NCBI RefSeq assembly: GCF_044904705.1
Contig: NZ_JADIKL010000004.1
Coordinates: 310,001-374,000 of the forward strand
Reading direction: 5' to 3'
DNA: 64,000 nucleotides
Source: Rhodanobacter_A agri
Lineage (GTDB): Bacteria > Pseudomonadota > Gammaproteobacteria > Xanthomonadales > Rhodanobacteraceae
The translations under genes were made by a program, and so were the position numbers. The notes beneath the pieces are model-generated. The model did no database searches. It worked only from the letters and a program-made list of their open reading frames with translations, and was not told the origin of the DNA. Of the stretch, positions 50,484 through 59,108 are shown one piece after another (position 1 is the stretch's first letter; each line of letters opens with the position of its first letter).

Positions 50484-51233
50484 ATGCCGAGCCGTTTGAC
50501 AGACCGCATTGCGCTGGTGACCGGGGCCTCCTCCGGCATCGGCGAGGCCACCGCGCTGGAACTGGCCCGGCAAGGCGCCAGGGTGGCCATAGCGGCACGC
50601 CGCCGCGACCGGCTGGAGGCATTGGCCAAGGAACTGGCAGCGCTCGGCGCCGAGCCGCTGGTGCTGGTGGCCGACCTGGCCGACGAGGCCGATGCGCAGC
50701 GCATCGTGCGCGAAACCGAGCAGCATTTCGGCCGTCTGGACATCCTCGTCAACAACGCCGGCGTGATGTACCTGGAGCCGATCGCCGAGGCCGATCTCGG
50801 CCGCTGGCGGCAGATGCTGGAGCTCAACGTGCTGGGCCTGATCGCCGCCACGCAGGCGGCGCTGGCCGGGATGCGCGCCCGGCGCGACGGCCACATCGTC
50901 AACGTCTCCTCCACCGCCGGCCGCATCGCCAATCCGAATGCGGGCGGCTACGCGGCCACCAAGTTCGGCGTGGTGGCGTTCTCCGAATCGCTGCGCCGCG
51001 AGGTGTACAAGGACAATATCCGCGTCAGCGTGATCGAGCCGGGCGCGGTGGCGACCGAGTTGCGCGAACACATCGGGCACACCGCGACCAAGGACGCGCT
51101 CAACGCCTGGGCCGACAGCATGCGCCAGCTGCAGAGCCAGGACATTGCCGAAGTGATCGCCTTCTGCGTGAGCCGGCCGTCGCACGTCAACATCAACGAA
51201 GTGCTGGTGCGGCCCACCGACCAGGAACGCTGA
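50484..51233 (+). CDS. Short-chain dehydrogenase/reductase (YdfG-like)
   Basis: 249 residues. Thr-Gly-Ala-Ser-Ser-Gly-Ile-Gly (about 13-20) binds NAD(P), Asn-Asn-Ala-Gly follows at about 89-92, and the catalytic set is Ser, Tyr-x-x-x-Lys (Tyr-Ala-Ala-Thr-Lys, about 157-161). Closest in feel to NADP-dependent 3-hydroxy acid/serine dehydrogenases; the substrate is not determinable. ATG 50484 with GGAG upstream. Confidence 0.88.
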   Translation: MPSRLTDRIALVTGASSGIGEATALELARQGARVAIAARRRDRLEALAKELAALGAEPLVLVADLADEADAQRIVRETEQHFGRLDILVNNAGVMYLEPIAEADLGRWRQMLELNVLGLIAATQAALAGMRARRDGHIVNVSSTAGRIANPNAGGYAATKFGVVAFSESLRREVYKDNIRVSVIEPGAVATELREHIGHTATKDALNAWADSMRQLQSQDIAEVIAFCVSRPSHVNINEVLVRPTDQER

Positions 51234-51237
51234 CGCC

Positions 51238-51792
51238 GTGAGTCTCTCGCCGCGCCTGCAAACTGCGCGCACCCGCATCCGCCTCGCCGTGGAAGCGGAT
51301 GCGCCGGCACTGCTGCGCTATCGCGTGGCGAATCGTGCGCATCTGGCGCCATGGGAACCGTTGCGCGAGGAGGCGTTCTACACGCTGGAGCATTGCGTGC
51401 AGTCCATTGCCGACGGCCGCGAGCATGTGCGGCTGGATCGCGGCTATCCCTTGTTGGTGTTCGACTGCGACGAGGTCGAAATCCTCGCCACGTTCACCCT
51501 TGCGAACGTGGTGCGCGGCGCCTTCCAGGCCTGCCATCTCGGCTACGGCGCGGCGGCGTGCACACAAGGGCAGGGGATCATGCACGAAGCCTTGCAGGCC
51601 GGCCTGGACTGGGCCTTCGGCGAACTGGACCTGCACCGCGTGATGGCGAACCACCTGCCACGCAACGAGCGCAGCGCGCGCCTGCTGGCGCGGCTGGGCT
51701 TCGAGCGCGAGGGCTATGCGAAACGCTACCTGCAGATCGCCGGCGTGTGGGAGGACCACGTGCTCACCGCCCGGATTCGTCCGGGCGGTTGA
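51238..51792 (+). CDS. RimJ/RimL-type GNAT acetyltransferase
   Basis: 184 residues, starting with GTG 51238 four bases after the SDR stop. Features of RimJ proteins: Arg-Thr-Arg-Ile-Arg-Leu near the start, Leu-Gly-Tyr-Gly-Ala-Ala-Ala-Cys-Thr-Gln-Gly-Gln-Gly, Leu-His-Arg-Val-Met-Ala-Asn-His-Leu-Pro-x-Asn, and Ser-Ala-Arg-Leu-Leu-Ala-Arg-Leu-Gly-Phe-Glu-Arg-Glu-Gly. It probably acetylates the N-terminus of ribosomal protein S5 or a related target. Confidence 0.85.
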   Translation: MSLSPRLQTARTRIRLAVEADAPALLRYRVANRAHLAPWEPLREEAFYTLEHCVQSIADGREHVRLDRGYPLLVFDCDEVEILATFTLANVVRGAFQACHLGYGAAACTQGQGIMHEALQAGLDWAFGELDLHRVMANHLPRNERSARLLARLGFEREGYAKRYLQIAGVWEDHVLTARIRPGG

Positions 51793-51802
51793 GCCGGCGC
51801 CG

Positions 51803-53149
51803 TCACGCCTTGGCGGCGGGACGCGGCCGGTGGCGGCGCTTGCGGTTGCCCGCGGCGTGCTCGCCGTTGCCCTGCTTCTGCGCATGGCCGTGCGGGCGAT
51901 GCGCCTGCGAGCTGCCTTGCGAGCGTTGCGACTGTCCGCCCTGCGAGCGTTGCGGCGCGCGCGGCTGGCGCTGGCCCTGTTTCGGGCGCGGCGCGCCGGC
52001 ATCCAGCCGCAGCGGCGTGGAAGGCTCGAAGCCGGCCACGTTGTCGATGGCGATCTCGTCCTTGAGCAGCTTGCGGATGTCGCGCAGCAGGCCGGATTCG
52101 TCGTGGCTCACCAGCGACACCGCCATGCCTTCGCTGCCGGCGCGGCCAGTGCGGCCGATACGGTGCACGTAATCCTCAGCCACCATCGGCAAGTCGTAGT
52201 TGATGACCATCGGCAGCTGGTCGATATCGATGCCACGCGCGGCGATGTCGGTGGCGACCAGCACGGTGATGCGGCCGCTCTTGAAGTCGCCGAGCGCCTT
52301 GGTGCGCGCGTTCTGGCTCTTGTTGCCGTGGATCGCCGCGGCGCGCAGGCCGGCGTGCTCCAGGTACTTCACCAGCTTGTCGGCGCCGTGCTTGGTGCGG
52401 CTGAAGACCAGGGTCTGGCGGCGGCTGTCCTGCGCCAGCACGTGCAGCAGCAGCTCGCGCTTGCGCTCGGCGTCCACCGGGTGCACGTGATGGCTCACCG
52501 TCGCGGCCACGGTATTCGGCGGCGTCACCGAGACTTCGCGCGGCTCGCGCATGAACTGCAGCGCCAGCGCCTTGATCTCCGGCGCGAAGGTGGCCGAGAA
52601 CAACAAGGTCTGGCGCTGCTTCGGCAGTGCGCCGAGGATGCGCTTGAGCGCCGGCAGGAAGCCCATGTCGAGCATGCGGTCGGCCTCGTCCAGCACCAGC
52701 GTTTCGACGCCGGAGAGATCCACGGTGCGCTGCTGCATGTGATCGATCAGGCGGCCCGGGGTGGCGATCACGATGTCCACACCGCGGCGCAGTGCATTGA
52801 TCTGCGGACCCATGCCGACGCCGCCGAAGATGGTGGTGGCGCTGATGCGCAGGTGTTTGCCGTAGGCCTGCGCGTTGTCGAGGATCTGCGCGGCCAGCTC
52901 GCGGGTGGGCGTGAGCACCAGCGCGCGCGGGCGGCGCGTCATGGTCGGGCCGGCGTTGGAAAGCTTGTGCAGCAGCGGCAGCGCGAACGCGGCGGTCTTG
53001 CCGGTGCCGGTCTGCGCGGCGGCAAGCAGGTCGTGGCCAGCCAGTACCAGCGGGATGGAACCGGCCTGGACCGGGGTGGGTTCGGCGTAGCCCTGTTCGG
53101 CGAGCGCACGCAGCAACGCGGGCGCGAGGCCCAGCGATTCGAAAGACAT
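51803..53149 (-). CDS. rhlE: DEAD-box ATP-dependent RNA helicase RhlE
   Basis: 448 residues. The N-terminus Met-Ser-Phe-Glu-Ser-Leu-Gly-Leu is typical of RhlE; the helicase motifs Ala-Gln-Thr-Gly-Thr-Gly-Lys-Thr, Pro-Thr-Arg-Glu-Leu, Asp-Glu-Ala-Asp, Ser-Ala-Thr and His-Arg-Ile-Gly-Arg-Thr-Gly-Arg are complete. A Gln/Arg/Ser-rich basic tail (about 385-448) binds RNA. It acts in ribosome maturation. ATG 53149 has GGAG 7 nt upstream. Convergent with the GNAT gene at a distance of 10 bp. Confidence 0.92.
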   Translation of the reverse strand: MSFESLGLAPALLRALAEQGYAEPTPVQAGSIPLVLAGHDLLAAAQTGTGKTAAFALPLLHKLSNAGPTMTRRPRALVLTPTRELAAQILDNAQAYGKHLRISATTIFGGVGMGPQINALRRGVDIVIATPGRLIDHMQQRTVDLSGVETLVLDEADRMLDMGFLPALKRILGALPKQRQTLLFSATFAPEIKALALQFMREPREVSVTPPNTVAATVSHHVHPVDAERKRELLLHVLAQDSRRQTLVFSRTKHGADKLVKYLEHAGLRAAAIHGNKSQNARTKALGDFKSGRITVLVATDIAARGIDIDQLPMVINYDLPMVAEDYVHRIGRTGRAGSEGMAVSLVSHDESGLLRDIRKLLKDEIAIDNVAGFEPSTPLRLDAGAPRPKQGQRQPRAPQRSQGGQSQRSQGSSQAHRPHGHAQKQGNGEHAAGNRKRRHRPRPAAKA

Positions 53150-53361
53150 GAAACGACTCCTGTGCAACCCGGAGCGTTCATGCGGAACCGTGTTGCGATC
53201 TTGGGGGGAATGGGGCGGCATGAGCCGCAACGGCTGGGAAGCCGTGGGCGGATTGTAGCCGATATGCGCGCCGGCATGCAGATTTGGCGGCGAGGCGCCC
53301 CGTGCAGGGCGGGCGGCGACACCGTGCTAGCCTGCGCCATTGCCTTGCGGAGTGCCATGCC

Positions 53362-54594
53362 ATGTCGCTGCTGTCGTCCCTGCGCGAACTGAATCATGAG
53401 CAGCGGCACACGGTGATGGCGAGCTTCCTGGGCTGGACGCTGGACGCGTTCGACTACTTCCTGTTGACCCTGGTGATCGTGGCGATCGCCAAGGAGTTCG
53501 ACGTCGGCAACACCGAGGTCACCTTTGCGTTGACGCTGACCCTGGCGGCGCGGCCGCTGGGGGCGCTGATCTTCGGCCGGCTGGCGGACCGCTACGGGCG
53601 GCGGCCGATACTGATGCTGGACGTGATCCTGTTCTCGCTGTTCGAGCTGGCGACCGCGTTCTCCACCTCGCTGGCGATGCTGCTGGTGCTGCGCTTCCTG
53701 TTCGGCGTGGCGATGGGCGGCGAATGGGGCATCGGCGCCTCGCTGGCGATGGAGTCGATTCCGCCGAAGTCGCGCGGCCTGGTCTCGGGCCTGCTGCAGA
53801 GTGGTTATCCCTGCGGCTTCTTCCTTGCCGCGCTGGTGAACTGGCTGCTGGTGGATCACATCGGCTGGCGCGGCCTGTTTGTGGTGGGCACGCTACCGGC
53901 GCTGCTGGTGCTGTACATCCGACGCAAGGTGCCCGAATCGCCGGTGTGGCAGGCCGGGCAGCACGCGCGGGGCAGGGTCGGGGTGCGCGAGGCGATGCAC
54001 GGGCATTGGAAGCTGTTCGCCTACATGATCGTGCTGATGTGCGCGTTCAACGCCTTCAGCCACGGCTCGCAGGACATGTACCACACCTTCGAGGAAGTGA
54101 ACCTGCACCTGCCCACCGGTTCGGGTACGGCCTTTCTGCTGGTGGCGCTGCTCAACCTCGGCGCGCTGGCGGGCGGTCTGTACTTCGGCGCGTGGTCGGA
54201 AAAAGCCGGCCGCCGTCGCGCGATGATCGTGGCGGCGCTGCTGGCGATCCCGGTGATCCCGCTGTGGACGCACGGCGGCTCGCTGCTGCTGCTCGGCATC
54301 GGGGCTTTCCTGATCCAGGTGATGGTGCAGGGCGCGTGGGGCGTGGTGCCCACCCACCTCAACGAACTGTCGCCCGACGCGGTGCGCGGCACCTTACCGG
54401 GCTTCGCCTATCAGTTGGGCAACTTGCTCGCCGCCGGCACCGCCACGGCGCAGACGTGGATAGCGCAGCGGCATGGCGGCGACTTCGCCTTTGCTATGGC
54501 GCTGTGGATCGCGGTGGTGGCGGTGGTGCTGGCCGTGCTGGTGTGGTTGGGGCCGGAGGCGCGTGGGGTGGGGTTCGGCAAGGCGGAGTCGTGA
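53362..54594 (+). CDS. MFS transporter, SHS/JEN-like (monocarboxylate or sialate:H+ type)
   Basis: 410 residues, 12 predicted helices. The loop 2-3 motif Gly-Arg-Leu-Ala-Asp-Arg-Tyr-Gly-Arg-Arg-Pro and the N-terminal Phe-Leu-Gly-Trp-x-Leu-Asp-Ala-Phe-Asp-Tyr-Phe are typical of the sialate/lactate:H+ symporter family. Probably imports a carboxylic acid. ATG 53362 was chosen; the frame is open to 53284 but shows no helix. It stands alone, divergent from rhlE with 212 bp between, in which I see no gene. Confidence 0.82.
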   Translation: MSLLSSLRELNHEQRHTVMASFLGWTLDAFDYFLLTLVIVAIAKEFDVGNTEVTFALTLTLAARPLGALIFGRLADRYGRRPILMLDVILFSLFELATAFSTSLAMLLVLRFLFGVAMGGEWGIGASLAMESIPPKSRGLVSGLLQSGYPCGFFLAALVNWLLVDHIGWRGLFVVGTLPALLVLYIRRKVPESPVWQAGQHARGRVGVREAMHGHWKLFAYMIVLMCAFNAFSHGSQDMYHTFEEVNLHLPTGSGTAFLLVALLNLGALAGGLYFGAWSEKAGRRRAMIVAALLAIPVIPLWTHGGSLLLLGIGAFLIQVMVQGAWGVVPTHLNELSPDAVRGTLPGFAYQLGNLLAAGTATAQTWIAQRHGGDFAFAMALWIAVVAVVLAVLVWLGPEARGVGFGKAES

Positions 54595-54646
54595 CAGAAG
54601 GCGTCCTGATAGAATCGGCGCTTTGCACCCATTCGAGAGACAGGCA

Positions 54647-55132
54647 ATGAAGGCTGGCAAGGACAAAGTCGTCGCGCTGCACTACACGCTCAGCGTGGAT
54701 GGCGAGAAGGTCGAGAGTTCGCACGATCGCGGCGAGCCGCTGTGGATCCTGCTCGGCCACGGCCAGCTGATCCCGGGGCTGGAGAAGGCGCTGGAAGACC
54801 ACGCCGCCGGCGACAACCTGCAGGTCTCGATCGCTCCGGCCGACGGCTATGGCGAGCGTCAGGAAGGCCAGATCCAGCGCGTGCCGAAGAAGTACTTCCA
54901 GGACGCCAAGTACCTCAAGCCCGGCATGGCCACCGTGCTGGCGCTGAAGGAAGGCGGCCAGCGCGCGGTCACCGTGCACAAGGTCGGCATGAGCACGATC
55001 GACGTGGACCTCAACCACCCGATGGCCGGCAAGACCTTGGACTTCGACGTGAGCATCCAGGAAGTGCGTGACGGCACCGAGGAAGAGATCAAGCACGGCC
55101 ACGCTCACCCACCGGGCAGTGCCCCGCACTGA
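54647..55132 (+). CDS. slyD: FKBP-type peptidyl-prolyl isomerase, SlyD-like
   Basis: 161 residues. An FKBP domain interrupted by an insert-in-flap domain: Leu-Gly-His-Gly-Gln-Leu-Ile-Pro-Gly-Leu-Glu-Lys-Ala-Leu and Pro-Ala-Asp-Gly-Tyr-Gly-Glu, with a short tail containing His-Gly-His-Ala-His that may bind metal, much shorter than the His/Cys tail of E. coli SlyD. It assists folding in the cytoplasm. A strong terminator follows. Confidence 0.88.
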   Translation: MKAGKDKVVALHYTLSVDGEKVESSHDRGEPLWILLGHGQLIPGLEKALEDHAAGDNLQVSIAPADGYGERQEGQIQRVPKKYFQDAKYLKPGMATVLALKEGGQRAVTVHKVGMSTIDVDLNHPMAGKTLDFDVSIQEVRDGTEEEIKHGHAHPPGSAPH

Positions 55133-55157
55133 CCGGCGGGTCAACGATCAAAGCAAA

Positions 55158-55180
55158 ACGGCGCCCATGGCGCCGTTTTT
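55158..55180 (+). terminator. Intrinsic terminator after slyD
   Basis: An 8-bp perfect stem (ACGGCGCC/GGCGCCGT) with a CAT loop and a following T-run (55176-55180). An A-run precedes it, so it can also stop transcripts coming from the opposite side. Confidence 0.9.
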
Positions 55181-55186
55181 CGTTCG

Positions 55187-55301
55187 CCCCCTCTCCCTCC
55201 GGGAGAGGGTTGGGGAGAGGGTACGGACTCGCGCGAACCCGCTTTGGCTCGCCCCCCTGCAGGAAACCTCTCTCCCCCAAACCCTCTCCCGCAAGCGGGA
55301 G
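55187..55301. repeat. Single unit of the CCCTCTCCC repeat family
   Basis: Opens CCCCTCTCCCTCCGGGAGAG and closes with CCTCTCCCGCAAGCGGGAG-type sequence in inverse orientation, the same architecture as the 162-bp units at 33874-34348 but shorter and diverged. Non-coding. It lies between the slyD terminator and the 3' end of the convergent NlpC gene. Confidence 0.75.
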
Positions 55302-55355
55302 CGTGAAGTTCATGCCCGGCGCCTTCCCGCATGCCCCTGGCGGGCAAAGGAAGGA

Positions 55356-55913
55356 TCAATCCAGCACCCGCCTCCCATAGGCGAAGTGATCGCGCCAGTA
55401 CGGTCCGTCGATGTCGTCCAGCCGCACGGTGCCGCCGCTGTTCGGCGCATGCACGAAGCGGCCCTTGCCCACGTACACGCCGACGTGGCTGATGCGCCCG
55501 CCGATACCGAAAAACACCAGGTCGCCGCTGACCAGCTGGGTCATGCGTTTGACCTTGCGTACGTCCATGTCGGCCATTTCGCCGGAGGTGCGCGGCAACT
55601 GCAGGCCGGTGGCGTTGCGGTAGATGTAGTCGACCAGGCCGCTGCAATCGAAGCCGCCAGCCGGGGTGTTGCCGCCCCAGTGGTAGGGGGTGCCGACCAG
55701 CGCCATCGCGCGGAACAGCACATCGTTGGCGGCGGCGATGCCCCCCTCGGGGCCGCGGGCGGGTTCGTTGGCGAGTGCGGACGGCGTGGCGGCCGAAGGG
55801 CGACGCGGCGCGCCAGCACAGGCGGCGAGCAAGGCGATGGCGAGGGTCAGCAGCGCCAGCCGGGCGAAGTGCGTCGGCGACATGGCGAACCGGACGGCGG
55901 GCTGCGGAATCAC
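55356..55913 (-). CDS. NlpC/P60 family cell-wall endopeptidase lipoprotein
   Basis: 185 residues. Lipobox Leu-Leu-Ala-Ala-Cys32, then the C40 peptidase domain with catalytic Asp-Cys-Ser-Gly-Leu-Val (about 88-93), Ser-His-Val-Gly-Val-Tyr and a following His. It cuts D-gamma-glutamyl-diaminopimelate bonds in peptidoglycan. The start is GTG 55913, chosen because GAGG lies 7 nt before it; that GAGG is part of a hairpin (55919-55945). ATG 55883 is the alternative. Confidence 0.85.
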   Translation of the reverse strand: MIPQPAVRFAMSPTHFARLALLTLAIALLAACAGAPRRPSAATPSALANEPARGPEGGIAAANDVLFRAMALVGTPYHWGGNTPAGGFDCSGLVDYIYRNATGLQLPRTSGEMADMDVRKVKRMTQLVSGDLVFFGIGGRISHVGVYVGKGRFVHAPNSGGTVRLDDIDGPYWRDHFAYGRRVLD

Positions 55914-55918
55914 GGAAC

Positions 55919-55945
55919 AACCTCGGCGTGGGACGTGCCGAGGTT
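55919..55945 (-). promoter_or_regulatory. Hairpin holding the ribosome site of the NlpC gene
   Basis: A perfect 9-bp inverted repeat (AACCTCGGC/GCCGAGGTT). On the minus strand its 3' arm contains the GAGG used by the GTG start at 55913, so folding would hide the ribosome site. It also lies directly after the M56-TonB gene and could attenuate read-through. Confidence 0.55.
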
Positions 55946-55970
55946 ATCAATTCAATAATTCATATGCAAA

Positions 55971-57224
55971 TCAAAAGACTTTCTGCAGCTTTGAATTTGA
56001 TTTCTCAACATCGTCGGCCGGGCTCGGCGGCGGATGGAGATCGAACGCGACGGGTACGCGCACATAGCCGTCGACAGGCTTGCCGTCCTTCGTTTCCGGG
56101 TTGAAGCGCCACTGCCTTGCGGCATCCGTGGCCGCCGCGATGAGGTCGGCGGAGGTCGTGGTGCTGTGTTCGGGCTCGTAGGCGATGCTGCCGACGGAGC
56201 CGTCGGCGAGTACCTGGACTTTCAACATCACCGTGCCCTGTTCTCCCGCCTTGATCGCTGCGGCGGGATATTTCGGATATAGGCGCGAGTTGTAGCTAAG
56301 GTCCTGGCCAGCTGTCTGATGCGGCGGGTTGCCCGTCGCCGCCTGCGCCACGAACACGCTGCCTGCCATCAGTACGGCAAGCGCGGCATAGCCTGCGCGG
56401 CGGCGCAGGGCGCCGGGACGGTGACGCTGGATCATGCTGAGTCGCTCCTTGAGCTGTGGCTCGGCGAACCAGGGGATCAGCGCCGGCGCCGCGGACAGGT
56501 CGACGCTATGCAGCAAGGCCTGCGCATAGCCGGCTTCGTCGCGCGGCGTGTGGCGCAGCACGCGTTCGTCGCAGGCCAGTTCCTGGTCGAGCCGGAAGCG
56601 CGGCCGCGCCAGCCAGGCCAGCGGATGGAACCACAGCAGCGCGAGCATCAGTTCGGCGGCGAGGCTCCAAAGCGCGTCGCCGCGGCGCAGATGGGTCAGT
56701 TCGTGGCGCAGCACCAGTCGCTGCCCAGTGGCGTCGAAACGGTCGAGGAAATCCGCCGGCAGCAGCAACAGGCTGCGTGGCGCCCACAACACCGCCGGGC
56801 CGCTGGCGTGCAGGCGCAACCGGTGTAGATCGAAACCATCCAGCAGCTGCGGCAGGCTGGCCGCCATGGACGCCGGCAGCGCCCGGGCCTGTCGGCGCAG
56901 GCGCACGTAATGCACGCCAAGCCGTAGCAGCATCGCGGCCGTGCCGGCCAGCCAGAGCCAGCGCAGCCACGGCATGGACACGGTGGCATCGGCGGCTGGC
57001 ATGCCGACAGCTATGGCGCCGGGCAGCACCCGGATGGACGGCAGCACGGACCAGCCGGCGGGCAGCTCCGGCAGGCAGGGCAATACCAGCGCCAGGGCGG
57101 GCAGCAGCCAGAGGCTGAAGGCGGGGCCGGCGCCGAAGGCCTGGCGGGCGGGTCGGCGCGCCAGCAGCACCAGGGCCAGCGCTGCGCTGATGTACCACAG
57201 GCTGCGAAGCAGCGCGGCATCCAT
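55971..57224 (-). CDS. BlaR1-like M56 metallopeptidase with C-terminal TonB domain
   Basis: 417 residues. Four membrane helices in the N-terminal half, the M56 zinc motif His-Glu-Leu-Thr-His (about 173-177) with Asp-Gln-Glu-Leu-Ala-Cys-Asp downstream, and, after a further helix (about 283-300), a TonB C-terminal domain (Tyr-Pro-Lys-Tyr-Pro-Ala-Ala-Ala ... Gly-x-Val-x-Leu-Lys-Val-x-Val). BlaR1 proteins carry a penicillin sensor there; here TonB replaces it. It likely cleaves the BlaI repressor on a periplasmic signal. One base separates it from blaI. Confidence 0.85.
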   Translation of the reverse strand: MDAALLRSLWYISAALALVLLARRPARQAFGAGPAFSLWLLPALALVLPCLPELPAGWSVLPSIRVLPGAIAVGMPAADATVSMPWLRWLWLAGTAAMLLRLGVHYVRLRRQARALPASMAASLPQLLDGFDLHRLRLHASGPAVLWAPRSLLLLPADFLDRFDATGQRLVLRHELTHLRRGDALWSLAAELMLALLWFHPLAWLARPRFRLDQELACDERVLRHTPRDEAGYAQALLHSVDLSAAPALIPWFAEPQLKERLSMIQRHRPGALRRRAGYAALAVLMAGSVFVAQAATGNPPHQTAGQDLSYNSRLYPKYPAAAIKAGEQGTVMLKVQVLADGSVGSIAYEPEHSTTTSADLIAAATDAARQWRFNPETKDGKPVDGYVRVPVAFDLHPPPSPADDVEKSNSKLQKVF

Positions 57225-57225
57225 T

Positions 57226-57612
57226 TCAGCGCGCCTTCTTCTCGATGCTTTCGAGCAGTTTGCGCAGTTCGGTCACGTCCTTCGCGCTGAGTTTTTCGTG
57301 TTCGCTGAAGTGCGCGAGCAAGGGACCGAGCCGGCCGCCGAACACGCGGTCGAGCAGGCTGCGGCTTTCCTGCGACTGCCATTGCTCGCGGGTGATCGTG
57401 GGGGAATACAGGTAGCGGCGGCCGTCCTTTTCCGCGCTCGCCGCGCCCTTGCCGAGCAGGCGGCTGAGCAGGGTGCGGATGGTCTTTTCGTGCCAGTCGC
57501 TTTCCCGCTGCAGGGCCGCGACGATCTCCTCGGAACTCTGCGGCGACTTGCGCCACAGCACTTCCATCACCCGGCTTTCGGCTTCGCTGATATTTGTCGA
57601 TGGAGCTGCCAT
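57226..57612 (-). CDS. blaI: BlaI/MecI/CopY family transcriptional repressor
   Basis: 128 residues. The winged-helix domain reads Ile-Ser-Glu-Ala-Glu-Ser-Arg-Val-Met-Glu-Val-Leu-Trp and Thr-Ile-Arg-Thr-Leu-Leu-Ser-Arg-Leu (recognition helix), both typical for BlaI. It dimerises and blocks transcription until cut by its M56 partner, encoded next. A large inverted repeat at 57631-57666, just before the start, is the likely autoregulatory operator. Confidence 0.9.
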   Translation of the reverse strand: MAAPSTNISEAESRVMEVLWRKSPQSSEEIVAALQRESDWHEKTIRTLLSRLLGKGAASAEKDGRRYLYSPTITREQWQSQESRSLLDRVFGGRLGPLLAHFSEHEKLSAKDVTELRKLLESIEKKAR

Positions 57613-57630
57613 GCTTGCGCCGCCAAAGGA

Positions 57631-57666
57631 TTACGAACGTAGTTCATATTGAGACTACGCCCGTAA
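57631..57666 (-). promoter_or_regulatory. BlaI operator upstream of blaI-M56
   Basis: Arms TTACGAACGTAGT (57631-57643) and ACTACGCCCGTAA (57654-57666) form an inverted repeat matching at 11 of 13 positions, 10 bp apart. The core is GTAGT/ACTAC, compared with the TACA/TGTA core of MecI/BlaI sites. It lies 19 bp before the blaI ATG and should cover the promoter. Confidence 0.75.
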
Positions 57667-57684
57667 TTTTTTCGATGCAAGCGG

Positions 57685-59049
57685 CTAGCGCTGGGCCACG
57701 GTGATGGTGTATTCCGACACGGTGGTGCCATCGATGTTCTTGGCACGCAGCCGATAGCTGCCGGGGCGCAGATAGAGCAGGGTAGCTTCCTTGGTGCCCA
57801 TGAAGGCATAGCGGTCGGCAGGGATGGCGTCATCCGGTTCGTCGGCGTAGTACGCGTCGACCACGCAGGGGAGAGAGTTCCTGCACAGCGCCCCATCCAC
57901 CGGATAAGCGCGACGCTTTCCGCCCAGGGATAGCCAGTCCGCCCGTTGCATCGCGTTGCTGTCGTCCACGTGCGGCAGGCCACCCACCATGGAGTCGTTC
58001 CTGAAGCCGTACTTGTACACGCCGAATGCCTGGATGCTGAGGCTGGGAGGCACGATCACGTTGACATCGTAGGCCGCCGGGCGGTCGCTCCAGGGCAGCC
58101 CCGTGCGGCGGTTGAGCAGCACCTCGGCGCCACTGGACGGAAACTCGTGCGCGAGCTGGTGATAGGCATCGCCAGGGTCGACACCAGTCTCCAGGAAATC
58201 GGTCTGGTCGATCGACAGCGGCGTTATCCCGGTCAGCGCCGCCAGTTGCATCGCCATGGGTCGCAAGTCGCCGAGGCGCCCCGCGACCTTGTCGATATGG
58301 GCGTAGCCGGCATGCACGAACAGGCGCGCGTGCGGGTCTTTGGCAAACACCTTCTCGTACAAGGCCTGGGCTTGTCCGGTTTCGCGTGCCTGCCCGGTGA
58401 GCGTGTTGTCGTAGGGCACGATGATGAAACCCAGCCGGACCGCCTGCCGCACGATGTCGCCGTATACCGGGTCGCGCAGGTATTCCGTGCCGCTCTTCGC
58501 CGTCGGGTAGCCGCGCTTGGCCAGGCCGGGGTCGCTGTCGGTCAGCGCCTCGGCAGCGAAATAATTGAAGCCCATGGCCTTCAGCCGGGGCAGCAGTTCC
58601 AGCGTGAGCACGCGGGTATGGGTGTCGTGATGCGCCTCGTTGACCATCACGATGCGGCGATCTGCGGCGAGCGAGGTGATGACGTCGACGGCGTTGGCGG
58701 ACTTCCAGTCCGTCTGCGTCGGAAGGGTCAGATTGGAGGGCAGCTGGTTCCTGAGCGGGAAGCTGAAGACGGCCTGGTCGTAAAGGCCCAGCTCGTCCAG
58801 CGAGAAGGAAACGAACTGCATCGCCAGGACCCGGTCGTCTGCCGAGAGCTTCGGTATTTCGCGGGCCAGGTACTGGTAGCGGGCGAGCGTGTTGGGCTCG
58901 TGCTCGATCGTTTGGAGCAGTTTCAGCTCCGCGGGGTTGAAGGATTGCGCGGCGGCGCTGGCGCTGACCAGCAGCGCGGCAAGGAAGACTGCACGGGAGG
59001 CGAGGATGATGGACACACCTGGGCCAAGTGAACAGACTGGGCGCATCAT
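57685..59049 (-). CDS. Exported protein with Tiki/ChaN/EreA-like N-terminal region
   Basis: 454 residues. Signal peptide (about 1-35, ending Ala-Ser-Ala-Ala-Ala-Gln). The segment Ile-Val-Met-Val-Asn-Glu-Ala-His-His-Asp (about 133-142) and a later Leu-Phe-Val-His-Ala-Gly-Tyr-Ala-His resemble the Glu-x-x-His metal sites of the Tiki/ChaN/erythromycin-esterase superfamily; the C-terminal third is not recognised. Possibly a periplasmic hydrolase. The start may be later (GTG 59016). It ends 73 bp before the blaI start, with the BlaI operator between; whether BlaI reaches it is unknown. Confidence 0.55.
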   Translation of the reverse strand: MMRPVCSLGPGVSIILASRAVFLAALLVSASAAAQSFNPAELKLLQTIEHEPNTLARYQYLAREIPKLSADDRVLAMQFVSFSLDELGLYDQAVFSFPLRNQLPSNLTLPTQTDWKSANAVDVITSLAADRRIVMVNEAHHDTHTRVLTLELLPRLKAMGFNYFAAEALTDSDPGLAKRGYPTAKSGTEYLRDPVYGDIVRQAVRLGFIIVPYDNTLTGQARETGQAQALYEKVFAKDPHARLFVHAGYAHIDKVAGRLGDLRPMAMQLAALTGITPLSIDQTDFLETGVDPGDAYHQLAHEFPSSGAEVLLNRRTGLPWSDRPAAYDVNVIVPPSLSIQAFGVYKYGFRNDSMVGGLPHVDDSNAMQRADWLSLGGKRRAYPVDGALCRNSLPCVVDAYYADEPDDAIPADRYAFMGTKEATLLYLRPGSYRLRAKNIDGTTVSEYTITVAQR

Positions 59050-59108
59050 GCCCGTGGCCTATGGGCGGTGCAAGACGGGGGGCGCCGACGGCCGGCTACA
59101 ATCGGCGG

